In this document: in pieces, positions 7,148 through 14,896 of the stretch
Layout: each line of letters opens with the position of its first letter
How positions within the stretch are numbered: position 1 is the stretch's first letter
Assembly: GCA_024233865.1 (NCBI GenBank)
Contig: JACKPA010000007.1
Coordinates: 226,538-290,537 of the forward strand
Source: Leptospiraceae bacterium
GTDB taxonomy: Bacteria; Spirochaetota; Leptospiria; Leptospirales; Leptospiraceae
DNA length: 64,000 nucleotides
Reading direction: 5' to 3'
Notes under the pieces: model-generated
Told to the model about the DNA's origin: nothing
The model's input: only the letters and a program-made list of their open reading frames with translations
The model's database searches: none
Made by a program: the position numbers and the translations under genes

Positions 7148-8287
7148 TTACTTTTTCCAATCATCAAATTTTGGTTCGGACTGGAAGGAAAACGATCTAT
7201 GTATATTAAACCCTAGTACGAATTGATGATTTGCATAGTTATAGTTTGCTCCGTTTAACAAGGTCGTTTGTGCCAATGCCGTAGAGTTAGAGACAATTAA
7301 CTGAAAAACGTGTCCGCCGGTTTCTATATCCAAACCTATGCTGAATGGAATATAACTATAAGGAACAGGTTTATCATAAAGAACATTTCTGGCATATACG
7401 TATGGTAAATTTTGGGGCTGGTTGTACTGAGAATTGATTTCTTGAGTTGTTAAGTTTTGAAAGCCGCCATAATCTTGCTGATCCAAAATCCTTCTGTCTT
7501 GACCGATATAATCTCTATGAGGTGTAAAAATGACTTCAAAGGTGAAATCAATTCTTTTTGAAAATTTTATCCTTCCGCCAATATCCAGACCGGTTCTATC
7601 ATTTCCCAGACCGTACTTCACAAAATTTCGATGGACGAAGATCGGAGAAACTTGCAAGGAAAATCTTTCCGTAAATTTTCTGGAAATCAAAATCGCTCCC
7701 ATAAAACTTCTTTTATCAGAACCAGAAAGTGTATATTGGTTTAGTTTTGTTTGATATTCTCTGTTGAGTACATCCGCCAAAGGTTGAAGATTTGTTTGAG
7801 TAGTTGTTATATTCGGAATGATATAAGGTCCATAAGAATAAACTTCTTCGCTTGTTCGTTGCCCAACAACACCCCAAAGAGAAATAGAAAAGGGAAAAGA
7901 TAGAGATTGGTTAAATAACTTATATTTATTTCGAATTTCATAGGTTCTTCCTTCCGAAGCTCTTGAAATACCCGCACTCCATTTTTGTGTCAATCCATAA
8001 TCCAAGACGAGTAGAATATTTGCCCCTTTATCCAAACCAAAAAAGTCTTTAATACCTGTACTTGCATCTCCGAATCTATGACTAAATCGAAAATCTAAGT
8101 TTTTTTTCCCAATGTCTTCTGTGGTTGGCAATTGTAGAAGAGAATTTCCCATAAAAGGATAAACCGAATCTTCTCCATACATAGGTAAACTCAGACAAAA
8201 CAAAAAAAAGAAATACCAAAATAAATTGCGCTGAGAAAATAGGATTTTGTAGATAAAATGAAAACTATTGCCTATTGTTAAAATCAA
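7148..8287 (-). CDS. DUF5777-type outer-membrane beta-barrel protein
   Basis: About 379 residues. After an N-terminal hydrophobic signal segment ending near YFFFLFCLSLPMYGEDS comes LPTTEDIGKKNLDFRFSHRF and a segment with FFGLDKGANI and LDYGLTQKWSAGI, which match the conserved start of DUF5777 beta-barrels. The rest alternates polar and aromatic residues in short strands and ends in a hydrophobic/aromatic stretch, as expected for an outer-membrane barrel. Start is TTG 8287, overlapping the YceI stop (TTGA). It is last in an operon with YceI and two CxxCH lipoproteins, a grouping I recall from other phyla; the function of the family is unknown. Confidence 0.75.
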   Translation of the reverse strand: MILTIGNSFHFIYKILFSQRNLFWYFFFLFCLSLPMYGEDSVYPFMGNSLLQLPTTEDIGKKNLDFRFSHRFGDASTGIKDFFGLDKGANILLVLDYGLTQKWSAGISRASEGRTYEIRNKYKLFNQSLSFPFSISLWGVVGQRTSEEVYSYGPYIIPNITTTQTNLQPLADVLNREYQTKLNQYTLSGSDKRSFMGAILISRKFTERFSLQVSPIFVHRNFVKYGLGNDRTGLDIGGRIKFSKRIDFTFEVIFTPHRDYIGQDRRILDQQDYGGFQNLTTQEINSQYNQPQNLPYVYARNVLYDKPVPYSYIPFSIGLDIETGGHVFQLIVSNSTALAQTTLLNGANYNYANHQFVLGFNIHRSFSFQSEPKFDDWKK

Positions 8288-8835
8288 TTTTTTTTCTTTA
8301 AATTAAATTTCGTTCTCACTTGGATTTTTTCATTCAGTTTCAGGATCAGCAATTTGGGAATTGGAATTTTATAGTCAGAAAGAAGGATATTAAATTCCGA
8401 GAAGAATACGTAATCACCCGAAGAATCCTTTTTTAATTCACCTTCCAAAATTACCTCTTGAGTCACTCCATGCAAAAATATCTTTCCTTTTAGAGCAACA
8501 ATCGCAGTTTTGGGATTGAAATTCTGCAAGTAACCCTCAAACTTTGCCAAAGGGAACTTCTGCGTTTCCAAGTAGTTTTCATGCATGTGTTTATCTCGTA
8601 AATTGTGTCCGGTTGACCAATCAGAAAGGTCAATGGTAACGGATACGGATTTTTTTTTCATATCCAAATTTCCGCTTACCTTACTTCCTTTTCCTACAAT
8701 CGTTTCATTAGGAGCTTCGCTCCTAAACAAAATCGTACCGGATTCAATATTCCAACTTCCTGTCGGAAGGTCTAATCCGGTTATAGAAATTCTTGATGCA
8801 AGAAAAAAGATTATAAAAAATTTTAGAATCTTCAT
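8284..8835 (-). CDS. YceI-like periplasmic protein
   Basis: 183 residues with an N-terminal signal peptide (MKILKFFIIFFLASRISITG). The body follows the YceI lipocalin-like pattern: WNIESGTILFRSEAP, SVTIDLSDWSTGHNLRDKHM, FPLAKFEGYL and LHGVTQEVILEGEL. YceI proteins are periplasmic and known to bind isoprenoid or quinone-like lipids. AAGGAGG lies nine bases before ATG 8835, which overlaps the upstream stop (ATGA). Being between CxxCH lipoproteins and a beta-barrel suggests a role in carrying a lipid or redox cofactor between membranes (inference). Confidence 0.85.
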   Translation of the reverse strand: MKILKFFIIFFLASRISITGLDLPTGSWNIESGTILFRSEAPNETIVGKGSKVSGNLDMKKKSVSVTIDLSDWSTGHNLRDKHMHENYLETQKFPLAKFEGYLQNFNPKTAIVALKGKIFLHGVTQEVILEGELKKDSSGDYVFFSEFNILLSDYKIPIPKLLILKLNEKIQVRTKFNLKKKN

Positions 8836-9227
8836 TGAATGGCGCCTCCTTTTATCCAACAATAGATTGTGTTTGTAAGATTTGAATTAGTGTATTGATT
8901 CATCTTTCCACCGGGAATTAATACCAGATACAAAGTACTATTATCCGGAAGATTTGGTTGCAAGAAGCCGGAAAGTGAAGAATAACTTGAAATATCCACT
9001 CCGGCAGTTGCAATCCCTGAACCATGGCATGAACCGCAACTCGTTTGAATTCCAACTGCTGATAAAGAAGAAAAACTGACAGTTCCATTGCACTGTATTG
9101 CATTTGATGATCCTTTTGAGAATAAAAGTGATTTTATATAAAGATCTTTCTCTTCTTTTGCGGAACTGTTGTAGTGACAATAAAGGAAAAAAATTAGGCA
9201 AAAAACAAAGAAAATAATTTTTTTCAA
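8832..9227 (-). CDS. CxxCH-containing lipoprotein (putative mono-heme c-type), downstream paralogue
   Basis: 131 residues beginning with a lipoprotein signal whose lipobox ends FFLYC. One heme-binding motif, CGSCHG, is visible, followed by VDISSYSSL and a conserved end (NTIYCWIKGGAIQ). It is clearly paralogous to the next gene upstream, sharing the CxxCH position, the ISxYSS stretch and the DTIYCWIKGG-type tail, so a tandem duplication is likely. Start TTG 9227 overlaps the upstream stop (TTGA). Heme attachment is inferred from the motif; no distal Met ligand can be named confidently. Confidence 0.7.
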   Translation of the reverse strand: MKKIIFFVFCLIFFLYCHYNSSAKEEKDLYIKSLLFSKGSSNAIQCNGTVSFSSLSAVGIQTSCGSCHGSGIATAGVDISSYSSLSGFLQPNLPDNSTLYLVLIPGGKMNQYTNSNLTNTIYCWIKGGAIQ

Positions 9228-9682
9228 GGTTGTAAACCGCCTTTAATCCAACAATAGATTGTATCATTTAATGCCTGGGTAGTATATTTATACATCTGTC
9301 CATTCGGAATGATAACCCGATATATAGTACTGGTTTCAGGATCGCCACTTACTGAAACGGAAGAAACCGAGCTATAATCGGAAATATCCATATCGCCTTT
9401 GTAGAGGCTACTATTATGACATCTACCACAGTTCGTTGTGGACCCGGCATTTGCCAAAGAACTAAAAGAAGGCTGAGAATCTGTGCAATTTCCAGAAGCT
9501 TTCCCTACTTTTACGGGTTCAATGACTTTATAATCGGAAATTTGCTTCGCCAAATATGTAACTACTTGTGCTTGAACATTGAGTTTTTTTGTTTTTTCCG
9601 TATCCGTTTGTCCCATACAACCACAAAAGAGAATGATACAGAAAAAAAAATACAGATGATTTTGAGCTGTCCTTTCTATCAC
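9224..9682 (-). CDS. CxxCH-containing lipoprotein (putative mono-heme c-type), upstream paralogue
   Basis: 152 residues with a hydrophobic leader ending LFCGC, a lipobox-like site. A single CGRCHN motif is followed by MDISDYSSVSS and the C-terminal DTIYCWIKGGLQP shared with the downstream paralogue. First gene of the operon running to 7148. Start shown is GTG 9682, the only upstream candidate before the signal segment; no clear SD, so the exact start is uncertain. The conserved Cys in the CWIKGG tail is unusual for a plain mono-heme cytochrome and might form a disulfide or bind a ligand. Confidence 0.68.
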   Translation of the reverse strand: MIERTAQNHLYFFFCIILFCGCMGQTDTEKTKKLNVQAQVVTYLAKQISDYKVIEPVKVGKASGNCTDSQPSFSSLANAGSTTNCGRCHNSSLYKGDMDISDYSSVSSVSVSGDPETSTIYRVIIPNGQMYKYTTQALNDTIYCWIKGGLQP

Positions 9683-9983
9683 CTGTTTATTGTCTCACTT
9701 TTTCGTTACAAAATTATTACGAAATTATTAAAATTTTATTCTTGGTCATATAGGAAAATACGTGTTTTTCAAGTGATTAAATAAATGGTTAACAAAATTA
9801 TAGAAATATACAAAAATACCGGTGAAAAGTTTGTTTTTGTTTCAGAGAAGCGTTCAAAGACTTCCTTGAGCGTAGCGAGGCATATCCCCACATTAATCCA
9901 AACGTAATATGATTTTTTACTTCAATTTTTATGCGATAATTTAAAATAGTGTAAAATTCTATTGTATAAAAGCTGTTATATAT
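9683..9983. other. Divergent intergenic region; no gene seen
   Basis: 301 bp separating the CxxCH lipoprotein operon (-) from the chemoreceptor (+), so both promoters should lie here. The sequence is AT-rich with one GC-richer patch near 9865-9890 (TTGAGCGTAGCGAGGC). No ORF of note and no clear terminator or operator palindrome was found. Confidence 0.5.
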
Positions 9984-12041
9984 ATGTTACTACAAAAATT
10001 TATAGACCTTCCGATAAAATTAAAATTAACCGTATTATTTATAACCTTAAACGTATTTTCTTTATTGGCTTTGGCTGTTTCTGCCGGCACTTTAACTAAT
10101 TATTTTTTCAAATCTTATATTGAAGAGCAACTCTATCGAACGGTAGATTTGGTATCTTTAACATTCCGAAAAAGTGTGGAAGAGCAAGTCAAAGCAATGC
10201 TTCATACGCAATGTATGGATAAAAAGGAATTTGCCCATTATCTAAATGCTAATTTTCCCCAGGATAACGCCAAACAGCAATTTTTAAACTATTTTAAAGC
10301 CGGATATGGGAAAATCGGAGAATCCGGATATATTTTTGTCCTTCAAAGTGATAAAGTATTCTACCACCCCACCATTCCGGAGGGTACTGATTTAAGCAAA
10401 TTTATTGATAGAGATAACATCAAAGATGAAAAATACTTTGAGTACGAATGGAAAGAATCAAATGGAACGATTTCCCAAAAGGCTGCTGTTGTAACCAGTT
10501 TCCAACCATGGAACATTGAAATTTGGGCGGTTATTCCCAAAGATGAACTAAAAAAGTTTATCAGGGTGTCGGAATTTAAAGATGATATTTTATCCATAAA
10601 AATAGGAAAGACCGGTTATCCTGTTGTGGTAGATTGTGAGAAAAAGATAACATTTATACATCCGACTTTAGACGGGGAATCTACCAATAAAATTATTTCT
10701 GCGGATAAGCAGGAAATCGGTAATAAGTTGTGTGGTAGTAAAAAAGGAATCGTTGAATATAAATGGGAAGATAATGTCAACGGTAAAAAAAAGATAAGCG
10801 ATAAGATTGTAGCTTTTCAAATTATAGAGGGCTTGAATTTAAGTGTAGCGGCTACAACCTATACGGAAGAGTTTTATGGACCAATCCACGAATTAAGAAA
10901 GTATCAAATTTTTGTTTTTATCACCACAATACTTTTAACGACATTATTATTGTATAAAGCAGGGGATAAAATCACCAAACCTATTTTGAATACGGTGGCG
11001 GGTATCAATACTTTGTCAGAAGGTCAGTTATCAGTCAATCTCAAGGTTGAATCACAGGATGAATTTGGAAAGCTTGCTTTAAGTTTTAATAAATATGCAG
11101 ATACAGTCAAAGGTATTGCCGAAAAAATATTAGACAGCGCGGAAAACCTAAGCCAATCTTCCGGTTCTATGTCTGAAACAATAGAAAAATTTGCTGATAA
11201 CGCACAAACTCTCGCAGCCTCAGCGGAAGAAACAACTGCTACCATAGAGCAAATGAATGCTTCCGCAGAGCATATCAACAACAACGTCGAAGAGCAAGTA
11301 AACCAATTGCTTAGCCTTATCCAAAAATTACAAGAACTCAATACCATCACAAAAGAGCAGGGGCAACTTATCAAACAGGTTTCTTCCATAACGGAATCAG
11401 TCAATACTCATGCTCGTTCCGGTAGCAAATCACTAGATACTACTATGGAAAGCATGACGTTGATTCAAAACAGCTCCAAAAAAATCACGAGTATTGTTCG
11501 CCTTATCAACGATATTTCGGATCAAATTAATCTTTTGGCACTAAATGCTTCTATTGAAGCTGCGCGAGCCGGTGAAAGTGGTCAAGGGTTTGCTGTTGTT
11601 GCGGAAGAGGTTTCCAAGCTGGCTTCCAAAACTGCCAATAGTATTCGAGAAATTAATTCTCTAATTAATGTGAACACAGGAGAAATTAATAAGGGAATGA
11701 GCGTTGTTCGAAATACGGTAGACATAATCAGTAAAATCATTGAAGGTGTCAATTCCATTCATAACCAACTCAATACGGTATCTAATAGACTGCCAAAACA
11801 ACTGGAAATCAATGATATAGTTAATAGAGCCGGTAGCAATATAAAGGAACAATCTTTACAAATTCGTGTTGCTTCCGAAGAGCAATTAAGGGCAATCAAT
11901 GAAATTGCTAAAGCCGTCACCTATTTAAACGATATGTCACAATCTACAGCTGATGGAACCCAAACTCTTGCATCTACCGCTGGTGATATTGCCCAAATAG
12001 CAGAGATGTTAAGAAGGCATATAAAATTCTTTAAAATATGA
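9984..12041 (+). CDS. Methyl-accepting chemotaxis protein with double Cache sensor
   Basis: 685 residues. TM1 spans about 16-40, then a periplasmic double Cache region (GKIGESGYIFVLQSDKVFYH and IGKTGYPVVVDCEKKITFIH mark the two halves), TM2 about 305-325, HAMP to about 380, and a long coiled signalling domain. The hairpin tip DQINLLALNASIEAARAGE, at about 510-530, is the strongly conserved kinase-contact region of MCPs. It senses an unknown extracytoplasmic ligand and would control CheA. There is no CheR-tethering pentapeptide at the C-terminus. The ATG has no clear SD. The polyferredoxin gene follows after 4 nt, an unusual pairing. Confidence 0.93.
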   Translation: MLLQKFIDLPIKLKLTVLFITLNVFSLLALAVSAGTLTNYFFKSYIEEQLYRTVDLVSLTFRKSVEEQVKAMLHTQCMDKKEFAHYLNANFPQDNAKQQFLNYFKAGYGKIGESGYIFVLQSDKVFYHPTIPEGTDLSKFIDRDNIKDEKYFEYEWKESNGTISQKAAVVTSFQPWNIEIWAVIPKDELKKFIRVSEFKDDILSIKIGKTGYPVVVDCEKKITFIHPTLDGESTNKIISADKQEIGNKLCGSKKGIVEYKWEDNVNGKKKISDKIVAFQIIEGLNLSVAATTYTEEFYGPIHELRKYQIFVFITTILLTTLLLYKAGDKITKPILNTVAGINTLSEGQLSVNLKVESQDEFGKLALSFNKYADTVKGIAEKILDSAENLSQSSGSMSETIEKFADNAQTLAASAEETTATIEQMNASAEHINNNVEEQVNQLLSLIQKLQELNTITKEQGQLIKQVSSITESVNTHARSGSKSLDTTMESMTLIQNSSKKITSIVRLINDISDQINLLALNASIEAARAGESGQGFAVVAEEVSKLASKTANSIREINSLINVNTGEINKGMSVVRNTVDIISKIIEGVNSIHNQLNTVSNRLPKQLEINDIVNRAGSNIKEQSLQIRVASEEQLRAINEIAKAVTYLNDMSQSTADGTQTLASTAGDIAQIAEMLRRHIKFFKI

Positions 12042-12045
12042 AATT

Positions 12046-12681
12046 ATGGAAAGAAAAGATTTTTTTAAAAAAGGATTAGCGAAGTTCTTAGGAGAAACTT
12101 TAAAAGAAGCAAACCAATTTGTTGAGCTTGTTACAAAAATACCCGAAAACATAATGAAAGAAGACGGATTGGAAGAGCTAAAAAATATTTCTTACCCAGT
12201 TTCTTCCACTCCCGGCTCTATAACCAAAGGCTTGAAATTTCCACCTGGTGCAATTCCAAACAAAGTAGAATTTAAAAATCAATGTTCTGGTTGCGGTGAA
12301 TGTATTGACGCTTGTCCTTATCAAGTTCTTTTTTCAATTTTTGAAAAAAGGTACAAAAAAAATATCCCCTATATGGATGTAAACGCGAATGCTTGCAAAA
12401 TGTGCAAAGATTGGCCCTGTATCAAATCTTGTAAGGATTCCGCTCTATTACCTTTTACAAAAAAAAGGAAACCAAAATTTGGTATGGCAAAACTGGATTT
12501 TTCTTATTGCATCAATTCCCGCCACGAAGAAGTTGCTTGTTCCAATTGTAAAGATACCTGTCCCATAAAAGGAGCTGTGGATTTTTTGGGTTACAGACCC
12601 GTACTTACAGACAAATGTGTTGGTTGCGGATTATGCGTAGAAGCCTGTCCTCCATACCCCAAAGCAATTGTTGTAAAATAG
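12046..12681 (+). CDS. Polyferredoxin, MauM/NapG/NapF-like
   Basis: 211 residues, cytoplasmic (no cleavable signal), starting MERKDFFKKGLAKFL, which resembles the degenerate N-terminus of NapG/NapF ferredoxins. Cys-rich blocks: CSGCGECIDACP, CKMCKDWPCIKSC, CSNCKDTCP and CVGCGLCVEACP, giving probably three to four [4Fe-4S] clusters. It starts 4 nt after the MCP stop with no obvious SD, so it is probably co-translated. No Nap or methylamine dehydrogenase genes are nearby, so the partner is unknown; an electron-transfer link to the chemoreceptor is speculative. Confidence 0.85.
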   Translation: MERKDFFKKGLAKFLGETLKEANQFVELVTKIPENIMKEDGLEELKNISYPVSSTPGSITKGLKFPPGAIPNKVEFKNQCSGCGECIDACPYQVLFSIFEKRYKKNIPYMDVNANACKMCKDWPCIKSCKDSALLPFTKKRKPKFGMAKLDFSYCINSRHEEVACSNCKDTCPIKGAVDFLGYRPVLTDKCVGCGLCVEACPPYPKAIVVK

Positions 12682-12687
12682 GGAAAT

Positions 12688-13479
12688 TTAAATAACCAAG
12701 CTGTATAGTGTATCTATTAGATTTATATTAGCATTTATTTCTAAAATAGTTTGGTCCTTAGAGATAAGATTCAGTTGGATGGCAGCACTTTGAGCATCTC
12801 CTTTGCACAAGTTATTTGTTATGCTACGGTATTTTATCAAATCATTTGGAGTAATAAGGTCTTCAATGGATAGTGTTGCAACTTCTTGTTTGGAATAGCC
12901 TATCAATTGAGAAAAATTTGTGTTACAATGCAAAAAACCCCCGTTTGATTTTATATAGGCGATACTATTAGGAATGTACTCAATGGAGTCTACCACTAAA
13001 TCAATATACGCTTTCTGCTTTTTTAATTCAGTTTCGCAATTGGCAAGTTGCAATAGCAATCCCTTACTTTTATGAAGAAAATTCTGCCTTTCTTCATAAA
13101 GTTCGATAAAAAACCTCACCTTAGTTTTTATTATTTCCGGTTCGACAGGTTTAAACAAATAATCAAAAGCACCCAGTTCAAAACCTTTGGAAATGTTTTC
13201 CGGCTCTTTGCTAATGGCTGTAACAAAAATGATTGGAACATTCTTTGATGATTCATTTTGTCTTATAAAATTAGCTGTTTCAAATCCATCCATTTCTGGC
13301 ATCTGAACATCCAATAAAATCAAGGCAAATTCATGGTATAAGATCAAAGATAGAGCTTCCATGCCGGATTGAGCCTTGAAGATGTTCACATTTACTTTTC
13401 GTAATATCCTTTCCAATACAAATATATTTTCCGGTAAGTCGTCTACAATCAAGATTTTGGACTGTGTAGTGGGTTCCAT
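12688..13479 (-). CDS. Response regulator with C-terminal PAS domain
   Basis: 263 residues. A REC domain occupies about 8-125 with the acidic pair D13/D14, phospho-acceptor D57 (LILLDVQMPEMDG), the Thr of FVTAIS and the Lys of LFKPVEP. A short coiled helix leads to one PAS domain (YIPNSIAYIKSNGGFLHCNT ... LIGYSKQEVATL). There is no output enzyme, and the PAS domain ends close to the C-terminus (LYSLVI), so it may act as a sensor-adaptor or be a truncated kinase. It follows CheB by 14 nt and closes the HK-CheR-CheB operon. Confidence 0.88.
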   Translation of the reverse strand: MEPTTQSKILIVDDLPENIFVLERILRKVNVNIFKAQSGMEALSLILYHEFALILLDVQMPEMDGFETANFIRQNESSKNVPIIFVTAISKEPENISKGFELGAFDYLFKPVEPEIIKTKVRFFIELYEERQNFLHKSKGLLLQLANCETELKKQKAYIDLVVDSIEYIPNSIAYIKSNGGFLHCNTNFSQLIGYSKQEVATLSIEDLITPNDLIKYRSITNNLCKGDAQSAAIQLNLISKDQTILEINANINLIDTLYSLVI

Positions 13480-13493
13480 ATTTCCTCTATTAT

Positions 13494-14066
13494 TTACATT
13501 CCATTTAGTTCCGATAATAAATCTACAATCTCATTTAAGTCAAGAATATAAGCACTATCAACAATCTTACTTGCAGATAAGGGCATATAAGGAAAACTTG
13601 CAGTTTCCGGGGACTGAATTAGGCAAAGCCCTCCTGCATCTTGGATTTTTTTCAAACCATGACTTCCATCAGCGTTTGCACCTGTAAGGACAATTCCAAT
13701 TAAATGCTCTTGAAAAACATCTGCTGCCGTTTCAAACAGTACGTCTATGGAAGGGCGTGAAAAGTTTTCCTTTTTATCAACTGACAAACTAAACGTTCGA
13801 TCTGCTTCCACAAGCAAATGGTACCCTGATGGTGCAATATAAATATGTCCTTTACGGATTTCCTGTTTTTCATCTGCTTCTATTACTCTTAGATTTGTTT
13901 TTGTTTGCAAATATTGAATAAGATAGTTTTCCGAGTGTTCTTGGATGTGTTGAAGCATTATGATGGGGCAGGAAAAATTTGTAGGTAATCTACTTGTAAT
14001 CCAAGACAGTGCCTCCATACCTCCGGCAGAAGTTCCCACAACAATACATTCATAATTCTGCTCCAT
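13494..14066 (-). CDS. Stand-alone CheB-type protein-glutamate methylesterase domain
   Basis: 190 residues comprising only the CheB catalytic domain, with no receiver. The catalytic triad is visible: Ser13 in VGTSAGGMEAL, His40 in MLQHIQEH and Asp133 in LTGANADGSHG. CheB removes methyl groups from chemoreceptor glutamates. Without its own REC domain it must be controlled otherwise, perhaps by the kinase and receiver proteins encoded on either side. It lies 2 nt after the CheR gene. Confidence 0.92.
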   Translation of the reverse strand: MEQNYECIVVGTSAGGMEALSWITSRLPTNFSCPIIMLQHIQEHSENYLIQYLQTKTNLRVIEADEKQEIRKGHIYIAPSGYHLLVEADRTFSLSVDKKENFSRPSIDVLFETAADVFQEHLIGIVLTGANADGSHGLKKIQDAGGLCLIQSPETASFPYMPLSASKIVDSAYILDLNEIVDLLSELNGM

Positions 14067-14068
14067 TT

Positions 14069-14896
14069 TTAATTGGTAATCTTTTTATATATTTTATTTT
14101 TTTTTGAAATAAGCTCAAACTGCTTAGAAACATCCGAATATTCTATTGTTTCCTTGTCACCAAGACATAGGAAACCTCCAAAACACAAACTATTTTGAAA
14201 AAGTTTTAACACTTTATTTTGTAGATTCCTATTAAAATAAATCAAGACATTGTGACAAACAATCATATTCATTTCACCAAAGGAACTGTCTGTTACCAGA
14301 TTATGATATGAAAAGATGATATTTTTTTTTATGCTATTGTGAAATTTTACTGATTTATACTTTGAATGATAATAATGTTCAAATTGATTTTTCCCGCCGG
14401 ATTGCAAATAATTTTCTTTAGCATCTTGGATACTCGGTAGTGCGTATATCCCTTCTCGTGCTATTTCCAAAGAACGACTATTGAAATCAGTGGCATATAC
14501 ATGAGCCCTTTCATAAAATTGTTCCTCTGCTAAAACAATAGCCATAGAATAAGCTTCTTCACCTGTAGAGCATCCGGCATGCCAAATCTTTATAAACGGA
14601 TAACTTTTTAAAATAGGAATAATTCTCTCTCGAATATACAAAAAAAAACTGGGATTGCGAAAAAATTCGGTGACACCAACAGATAAATCTGAAAGAAAAT
14701 GATTAAAAAATTCTTCGTTGTGCAAAACTTTAGGCAGCAGTTCAGAGAAGTGACTCAAATTTTCATGCTCAATTCTATTTGACAGCCTCCTCTTTATGGA
14801 TGCATAGCTATATTCACTAAAGTCATAACCATACCGAAGGAATATCCCTTGTAAAAGGAGATCGATCTCAATTTTTTCGAGTTCGGTTATTTTCAT
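14069..14896 (-). CDS. CheR-type SAM-dependent protein methyltransferase
   Basis: 275 residues from ATG 14896, which overlaps the kinase stop as ATGA. An N-terminal helical domain (RRLSNRIEHENL) is followed by the SAM-binding motif WHAGCSTGEEAYSMAI at about 105-120 and the CHNVLIYFN motif near residue 225 (usually CRNVLIYF). CheR methylates receptor glutamates. Placed with CheB and a hybrid kinase rather than in a full che operon, it may serve the kinase itself or an alternative pathway, as known for CheB-CheR-kinase clusters in other bacteria. Confidence 0.92.
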   Translation of the reverse strand: MKITELEKIEIDLLLQGIFLRYGYDFSEYSYASIKRRLSNRIEHENLSHFSELLPKVLHNEEFFNHFLSDLSVGVTEFFRNPSFFLYIRERIIPILKSYPFIKIWHAGCSTGEEAYSMAIVLAEEQFYERAHVYATDFNSRSLEIAREGIYALPSIQDAKENYLQSGGKNQFEHYYHSKYKSVKFHNSIKKNIIFSYHNLVTDSSFGEMNMIVCHNVLIYFNRNLQNKVLKLFQNSLCFGGFLCLGDKETIEYSDVSKQFELISKKNKIYKKITN

